A stretch of DNA of 5,080 nucleotides from CAG-177 sp003514385 (GTDB lineage Bacteria; Bacillota; Clostridia; Oscillospirales; Acutalibacteraceae). The stretch spans positions 1 to 5,080 of the forward strand of contig JBPPLN010000006.1 of the NCBI GenBank assembly GCA_051920445.1, written 5' to 3'. The notes beneath the pieces were generated by a model that was not told the origin of the DNA, searched no databases, and saw nothing but the letters and a program-made list of their open reading frames with translations. Every line of letters begins with the position of its first letter. Position 1 is the stretch's first letter. This document shows positions 1-5,080 of the stretch, one piece after another. The position numbers and the translations under genes are program-made.

Positions 1-24
1 ACGCACCCTGAAAACTGAACAAAG
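1..24 (-). repeat. 23S processing stalk, 3' arm
   Basis: Downstream partner of 2977-3000, about 28 nt after the 23S 3' end. Together they enclose the whole 23S gene in an inverted repeat, the arrangement expected for RNase III-type excision of pre-23S. The arm begins at the first base of the window, so it may be longer, and a 5S gene would be expected further left. Confidence 0.85.
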
Positions 25-52
25 GAAGTAAGTAGATGAACGAAAGGAAACA
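25..52 (-). other. 23S trailer, inner stalk segment
   Basis: A short A- and G-rich stretch on the plus strand between the stalk arm and the 23S 3' end. Its gaacgaaagga part matches the minus-strand sequence GAACCAAAGGA just upstream of 23S. The two sides can therefore pair with one mismatch, continuing the stalk up to the rRNA terminal helix. I see no terminator or gene in it. Confidence 0.6.
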
Positions 53-273
53 AAGTCAAGCCCTCGACCTATTAGTACTGCCAAGCTAAACGCGTCACCG
101 CGCTTACACATGCAGCCTATCAACCTCTTAGTCCATGAGGGGTCTTACTAGCTTATGCTATGGGATATCTTATCTTGGAGGCGGCTTCACGCTTAGATGC
201 TTTCAGCGTTTATCCGTTCCGCACATAGCTGCCCAGCTGTGCCACTGGCGTGACAACTGGTGCACCAGAGGTG

Positions 274-306
<33 letters not shown>

Positions 307-334
307 ACTCCTCAAATATCCTGCGCCCACGACA

Positions 335-418
<84 letters not shown>

Positions 419-419
419 A

Positions 420-476
<57 letters not shown>

Positions 477-495
477 GACTCTTGGGGGAGATCAG

Positions 496-506
496 CCTGT
501 TATCCC
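496..506 (-). other. Peptidyl-transferase loop segment of 23S
   Basis: GGGATAACAGG on the minus strand corresponds to E. coli 2445-2455, placing the catalytic-site A2451 at base 500. No substitutions are seen. Confidence 0.85.
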
Positions 507-669
507 CAGGGTAGCTTTTATCCGTTGAGCGACGGCATTTCCATTCACATACCGCCGGATCACTAACTCCAACTTTCGTTACTGCTCGGCCCGTCAGCCT
601 CGCAGTTAGGCTAGCTTTTGCGTTTGCACTCAGAGGCACGGTTTCCGACCGTGCTGAGCTAACCTTTGA

Positions 670-721
<52 letters not shown>

Positions 722-890
722 ACAATGTCCCCCGACCGGATTCACGGCCGCAGGTTAGAATCTCAGTACTCTAAGAGCGGTATCCCAAGGGTGACTCCGC
801 ATACACTGGCGTGTATGTTTCATAGTCTCCCGCCTATCCTGTACATAGAATACCAAGACCCAATATCAAGTTACAGTAAAGCTCCATGGG

Positions 891-900
891 GTCTTTCCGT
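891..900 (-). other. Macrolide-binding bases of 23S (A2058/A2059)
   Basis: ACGGAAAGAC on the minus strand places E. coli A2058 at 896 and A2059 at 895. Both are wild-type A, so this rRNA copy carries no target-site macrolide resistance mutation at these two positions. Confidence 0.85.
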
Positions 901-983
901 CTTGCCGCGGGTAACCGGCATCTTCACCGGTACTACAATTTCGCCGGGTGGGCAGTTGAGACAGCGTCCAGATCGTTACACCA

Positions 984-1057
<74 letters not shown>

Positions 1058-1208
1058 TGGGGCTTCAATTCGGAGCTTGCACTCCTCCTCTTAACCTTCC
1101 AGCACCGGGCAGGTGTCACCCCCTATACGTCATCTTTCGATTTAGCAGAGAGCTGTGTTTTTGATAAACAGTCGCCTGGACCTATTCACTGCGGGTGCTT
1201 ACGCACCG

Positions 1209-1249
<41 letters not shown>

Positions 1250-1734
1250 TAACTACCCTTCTCCCGTTGGCCTTAGAATCCTCTTCCTGACTACCTGTGT
1301 CGGTTTGCGGTACGGACGTCTGATATATACACAAAGCTTTTCTCGCCTTAATCCAAACATGCTTCCTTACTTGTTTTCAGTCCCTTACGCCCGGGGCTAC
1401 CATCGCCCGGGTCATGTCCTTCATAAGTGTCCCTTTGCTTAAATATTTCGACGGCTACGGAATCTCCACCGTATGTGCATCGGCTACGCCTTTCGGCCTC
1501 ACCTTAGCTCCCGGCTAACCAGAAGCGGACGAACCTTCCTTCTGAAACCTTAGTCTTTCGGCCTTTATGATTCTCACATAAATCTCGCTACTCATTCCGG
1601 CATTCTCACTTCAATGCAGTCCACCAGCGCTTTCGCTCTGACTTCACCCCGCATTCAACGCTCTCCTACCATGTATCATAGATACATCCCAAGCTTCGGT
1701 GTACGATTTAGCCCCGTTAAATTTTCGGCGCAGA

Positions 1735-1800
<66 letters not shown>

Positions 1801-2976
1801 TTGTCTGTGCAACTCCACATCCTTTTCCACTTAACCGTACTTTGGGACCTTAGCTGTGGGTCTGGGCTGTTTCCCTTTCGACTACGAAACTTATCTCACG
1901 CAGTCTGACTCCCGACTATCATTTTCCGGCATTTGAAGTTTGATAGGGTTCAGTAACCTCTCGGCCCCTAGCCCATTCAGTGCTCTACCTCCGGTAATGT
2001 TCAGTCGAGGCTAGCCCTAAAGCTATTTCGGAGAGAACCAGCTATATCCGGGTTCGATTGGAATTTCTCCGCTATCCACATCTCATCCCCGGGCATTTCA
2101 ACGACCGTGGGTTCGGACCTCCATCAAGTTTTACCTTAACTTCATCCTGGACATGGATAGGTCACCCGGTTTCGGGTCGAATACAACTGACTAAGACGCC
2201 CTATTCAGACTTGCTTTCGCTTCGGCTCCGTTCCTTAAGAACTTAACCTCGCCAGTTACATTCACTCGCCGGACCATTCTACAAAAGGTACCACATCACA
2301 CGTTGACGTGCTTTGTGTGCTTGTAAGCACAAGGTTTCAGGTTCTTTTCACTCCCCTCCCGGGGTTCTTTTCACCTTTCCTTCACAGTACTATACGCTAT
2401 CGGTCACTGGGTAGTATTTAGGCTTGGAGGATGGTCCCCCCATATTCCCACCGGGTTTCACGTGTCCGGCGGTACTCTGGATTCAGCTGGCTGCTTTCAG
2501 TTTTCGCATACGAGACTCTCACTCTCTTTGGTGGACCGTCCCATGTCCTTCTGCTAACCTTCAGCATACCGTCCGCTGTCCGAACCCCGAAAGTATTACT
2601 ACTCTCGGTTTGGCCTCTTCCGCGTTCGCTCGCCACTACTTGCGGAATCTCGGTTGATTTCTTTTCCTCGCCCTACTTAGATGTTTCAGTTCAGGCGGTT
2701 CCCTACATACGACTATTTTATTCACCGTATGTTGACTGAGTTCTATTCAGCCAGGTTGCCCCATTCGGAAATCCACGGGTCGATGCCTGCTTTCGGCTCA
2801 CCGTGGCTTATCGTAGATCGCTACGTCCTTCGTCGGCTCCCAGTGCCAAGGCATTCCCCTTGCGCTCTTTGTAGCTTGACTTTTGCTTCTATCCTTTGGT
2901 TCTTTCACTCGACGACAAAATTTTCTTGTAGTTTTACCCTTTAAAAAAATTTTACCATTTTCGCATTTACTTTCTT

Positions 2977-3000
2977 CTTTGTTCAGTTTTCAAGGTGCGT
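2977..3000 (-). repeat. 23S processing stalk, 5' arm
   Basis: The transcript segment ACGCACCTTGAAAACTGAAC plus four more bases is complementary to the first 24 bases of the window: 23 Watson-Crick pairs and one G-U. Weaker complementarity continues inward (about 2963-2976 with 25-40), and again next to the rRNA (about 2883-2902 with 41-52). Between these two blocks the 5' side carries an AT-rich stretch of roughly 60 nt with no partner. Confidence 0.85.
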
Positions 3001-3003
3001 TCC

Positions 3004-3020
3004 GTAAGCTTTCCGCTTAC
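3004..3020 (-). other. Small hairpin upstream of the 23S stalk
   Basis: GTAAGC and GCTTAC form a perfect 6-bp stem around a 5-nt purine loop (GGAAA on the transcript). It sits only 3 nt before the 5' arm of the 23S stalk. There is no U-run after it, so it does not look like a terminator. Confidence 0.55.
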
Positions 3021-3032
3021 TTCGTTCGGTGT

Positions 3033-3117
3033 AAATTCTGATGAAATTCGGCTTTTCTTTGCGAGCATCGCGTATCGTGATACGCGGCGAGCAAAAAAAG
3101 TTGAATTTCGCAGAATT

Positions 3118-3118
<1 letters not shown>
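3033..3118 (-). other. 86-nt imperfect hairpin in the tRNA-Ile to 23S spacer
   Basis: Four nested inverted segments fold into one long hairpin. The outer stem is 3033-3040 with 3111-3118 (8 bp, perfect). The next is 3043-3049 with 3103-3109 (7 bp, perfect). Then 3052-3062 pairs with 3091-3100 (10 bp with a single bulged base at 3057). The tip is 3069-3076 with 3079-3086, a palindrome CGCGTATC-GT-GATACGCG (about 7 bp with a realistic 4-nt loop). Two-base internal loops separate the lower stems. The outer stem starts at the terminal A of tRNA-Ile CCA. A role in tRNA 3'-end or pre-23S processing is plausible but inferred only. Confidence 0.75.
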
Positions 3119-3194
<76 letters not shown>

Positions 3195-3200
3195 ATACCG

Positions 3201-3276
3201 TGGTGGAGATGAACGGGTTCGAACCGATGACCCCCTGCTTGCAAAGCAGGTGCTCTCCCAACTGAGCTACACCCCC
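3201..3276 (-). tRNA. tRNA-Ala (UGC anticodon)
   Basis: A 76-nt tRNA between 16S and tRNA-Ile. The minus strand folds as acceptor GGGGGTG with CATCTCC (two G-U pairs), D arm GCTC/GAGC, anticodon arm CCTGC-TTTGCAA-GCAGG with anticodon TGC, 5-nt variable loop, T arm ATCGG-TTCGAAC-CCGTT, discriminator A and encoded CCA. It reads alanine GCN codons. One oddity is that the second T-stem pair (positions 50 and 64) is U opposite U. All other stems pair. It ends 6 nt before tRNA-Ile, so both are cut from the 16S-23S precursor. Confidence 0.97.
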
Positions 3277-3301
3277 GTTATCTGAGGTTTACGCTTTTTT
3301 T

Positions 3302-3335
3302 CGCGTACCCTCAAAATTAAACAACGATTGAAACA
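3302..3335 (-). repeat. 16S processing stalk, 3' arm
   Basis: Complement of the leader segment 5047-5080, lying 50 nt after the 16S 3' end and 25 nt before tRNA-Ala. Its core is ATTAAACAACGA on the plus strand, identical to the minus-strand leader. It separates 16S from the tRNA precursor. The nearby CGC-GAAAAAAA-GCG (3292-3305) could form a competing 3-4 bp hairpin with one edge of the arm. Confidence 0.8.
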
Positions 3336-3383
3336 AATTTTTCTCTGAGCTGACCGGATTTCAGTCTTTCGACTTAGTCTCCA

Positions 3384-3443
<60 letters not shown>

Positions 3444-3508
3444 AGTCGCTTATCCCACCTTCGGCTGCGCCCTCCTTGCGGTTAGGCAACAGACTTCGGG
3501 TGTTACAA

Positions 3509-3561
<53 letters not shown>

Positions 3562-3805
3562 AGCATGCTGATCTGCGATTACTAGCAATTCCAACTTCAC
3601 GCAGGCGGGTTGCAGCCTGCGATCCGAACTGAGATCATTTTTGGGGATTTGCTCTGCCTCGCGGCTTTGCTTCCCTCTGTTAATGACCATTGTATTACGT
3701 GTGTAGCCCAGGTCATAAGGGGCATGATGATTTGACGTCGTCCCCACCTTCCTCCACCTTGTCGGTAGCGGTCCCATTAGAGTGCTCTTGCGTAGCAACT
3801 AATGG

Positions 3806-3871
<66 letters not shown>

Positions 3872-3928
3872 CCACCTGTCTCGACTTTCCCCGAAGGGCA
3901 CCTGACATATCTCTATCTCGTTAGTCGG

Positions 3929-3977
<49 letters not shown>

Positions 3978-3985
3978 AATCCACT

Positions 3986-4037
<52 letters not shown>

Positions 4038-4117
4038 CCCCAGGTGGATTGCTTATTGCGTTAACTCCGGCACGGAGGGGGTCAGACCCCCCACACCTAG
4101 CAATCATCGTTTACAGT

Positions 4118-4155
<38 letters not shown>

Positions 4156-4380
4156 ACTTTCGAGCCTCAGCGTCAGTTAGAGCCCAGCAAGCCGCCTTCG
4201 CCACTGGTGTTCCTCCGAATATCTACGCATTTCACCGCTACACTCGGAATTCCGCTTGCCTCTACTCCACTCAAGAATAACAGTTTCAACTGCAGTTTAT
4301 GGGTTGAGCCCATAGTTTTCACAGCTGACTTGCTATCCCGCCTGCGCTCCCTTTACACCCAGTAATTCCGGATAACGCTT

Positions 4381-4424
<44 letters not shown>

Positions 4425-4533
4425 GCTTCCTACTCGGTTACCGTCATTTGTTCGTCACCGAAAACAGAGGTTTACAATCCGAAAACCGTCTTCCCTCACG
4501 CGGCGTTGCTGCATCAGGCTTTCGCCCATTGTG

Positions 4534-4586
<53 letters not shown>

Positions 4587-4851
4587 ATGTGGCCGTTCAA
4601 CCTCTCAGTCCGGCTACCGATCGTCGACTTGGTGAGCCGTTACCTCACCAACTATCTAATCGGACGCGAGCCCATCTTTCAGCGGATTGCTCCTTTGATC
4701 ACTGTATCATGCGGTACTGTAATCTTATGCGGTATTAGCATCTGTTTCCAAATGTTATCCCCCTCTGAAAGGCAGGTTGCTCACGCGTTACTCACCCGTC
4801 CGCCACTAAGTTCAAAAGTCATTTGACCGAAGTCGCATTCCTCAAGAACTC

Positions 4852-4913
<62 letters not shown>

Positions 4914-4919
4914 TAAAAT

Positions 4920-4948
4920 TTGTATCATATCCGCCGAAGCGGCTACAA
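4920..4948 (-). other. UUCG-capped hairpin abutting the 16S 5' end
   Basis: On the transcript CCGC-TTCG-GCGG makes a 4-bp stem with the very stable cUUCGg tetraloop. Outside it TTGTA (4948-4944) pairs with TACAA (4924-4920), leaving an asymmetric internal loop. It ends one base from the predicted mature 16S start and may help fold or process that end. Confidence 0.65.
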
Positions 4949-4956
4949 TCAATTTC

Positions 4957-4973
4957 AGAGCTTGTTCTGCTCT
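4957..4973 (-). other. Leader hairpin
   Basis: AGAGC and GCTCT form a perfect 5-bp stem around a 7-nt loop in the 16S leader. It is short and could occur by chance. Confidence 0.4.
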
Positions 4974-4980
4974 TATCTTA

Positions 4981-5002
4981 CCAAGAAACTTTCGTTTCCC
5001 GG
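4981..5002 (-). other. GAAA-capped leader hairpin
   Basis: CCGGGAAAC-GAAA-GTTTCTTGG on the transcript gives a continuous 9-bp stem (seven Watson-Crick, two G-U) with a GNRA tetraloop. It is the longest of the leader hairpins. Confidence 0.6.
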
Positions 5003-5014
5003 AATTACTTTGTT

Positions 5015-5030
5015 GCGTCTTCTCAGACGC
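5015..5030 (-). other. GAGA-capped leader hairpin
   Basis: GCGTCT-GAGA-AGACGC on the transcript gives a perfect 6-bp stem with a GNRA tetraloop. It lies just inside the 16S stalk. Confidence 0.6.
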
Positions 5031-5046
5031 GAATCTCAGGGTTCCT

Positions 5047-5080
5047 TGTTTCTTTCGTTGTTTAATTTTCAAGGTACTCG
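5047..5080 (-). repeat. 16S processing stalk, 5' arm
   Basis: On the transcript this 34-nt segment is complementary to the segment at 3302-3335 downstream of 16S. Of 34 positions, 29 are Watson-Crick, one is G-U and four mismatch. Pairing would bring both ends of pre-16S together in a double-stranded stalk, the usual substrate for RNase III-type cleavage. A further short match (5035-5041 with 3343-3349) extends the stalk inward. The arm reaches the window edge and may continue beyond it. Confidence 0.8.

Larger units (their letters stand above)
4920..5080 (-). other. 16S rRNA leader, partial (no promoter found)
   Basis: Transcribed leader between the window edge and the mature 16S 5' end. 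It contains the 5' arm of the 16S processing stalk followed by four small hairpins, three of them capped by GNRA or UUCG tetraloops. I found no convincing rRNA promoter in it. The promoter and the start of the leader should lie beyond base 5080. The short open frame that can be read through it on the minus strand has no ribosome-binding context and runs into 16S, so I do not call it. Confidence 0.75.

Noticed and set aside
2938..2956. T-run on the minus strand near AAAATTTTTTTAAA, considered as an intrinsic terminator upstream of 23S
   Set aside because: No GC-rich stem precedes it, and 23S must be transcribed through it. It is better read as part of the AT-rich branch of the 23S stalk.
3291..3306. 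Short stem ACGC/GCGT around a run of seven A (T on the plus strand), considered as a terminator
   Set aside because: The stem is only 4 bp, the homopolymer is in the loop, and it lies inside the operon ahead of tRNA-Ala and 23S. It also overlaps the 16S stalk arm.
3363..3374. Small AGTC-GAAA-GACT hairpin just after the 16S 3' end
   Set aside because: Only 4 bp. It could help processing, but it is too short to call with confidence.

Overview
This window is one bacterial ribosomal RNA operon read entirely from the minus strand. I find no protein-coding gene in it. In the direction of transcription (right to left) it holds a 16S leader (5080-4920), 16S rRNA (4919-3385), a roughly 500-nt internal spacer carrying tRNA-Ala(UGC) and then tRNA-Ile(GAU), and 23S rRNA (2882-53), followed by the first part of the 23S trailer (52-1). 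The promoters should lie to the right of base 5080. A 5S gene, if present, should lie to the left of base 1. No intergenic stretch exceeds about 300 bases.

The 16S sequence points to Clostridia (Bacillota), most like Ruminococcaceae/Oscillospiraceae. I base this on remembered family signatures in the V3, V6 and 1140-1200 regions, not on a database search, so genus is not assigned. All universally conserved functional centres I checked look intact: the 530 loop, the decoding site, the anti-Shine-Dalgarno tail, the L11/GTPase centre, helix 69, the A2058/A2059 pair, A2451 and the sarcin-ricin loop. Helices 28 and 30 of 16S carry paired compensatory changes. Together these argue for a functional operon.

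The non-rRNA parts hold most of the structure. Long inverted repeats flank the 16S (5047-5080 with 3302-3335) and the 23S (2977-3000 with 1-24). They would form the two double-stranded stalks used for RNase III-type excision of the precursors. A shared motif, ACCTTGAAAAYTRAACAA, appears in both 5' arms and as complements in both 3' arms. The leader carries several GNRA- or UUCG-capped hairpins. The tRNA-Ile to 23S spacer contains an 86-nt, multi-segment imperfect hairpin that begins at the CCA end of the tRNA. Its tip looks like a small palindromic insertion flanked by a 6-bp direct repeat.

I do not see a new defence, mobile or biosynthetic system here. The less usual points are the tRNA order (Ala before Ile, opposite to the familiar Ile-Ala order), the spacer hairpin, and a fairly compact 23S.
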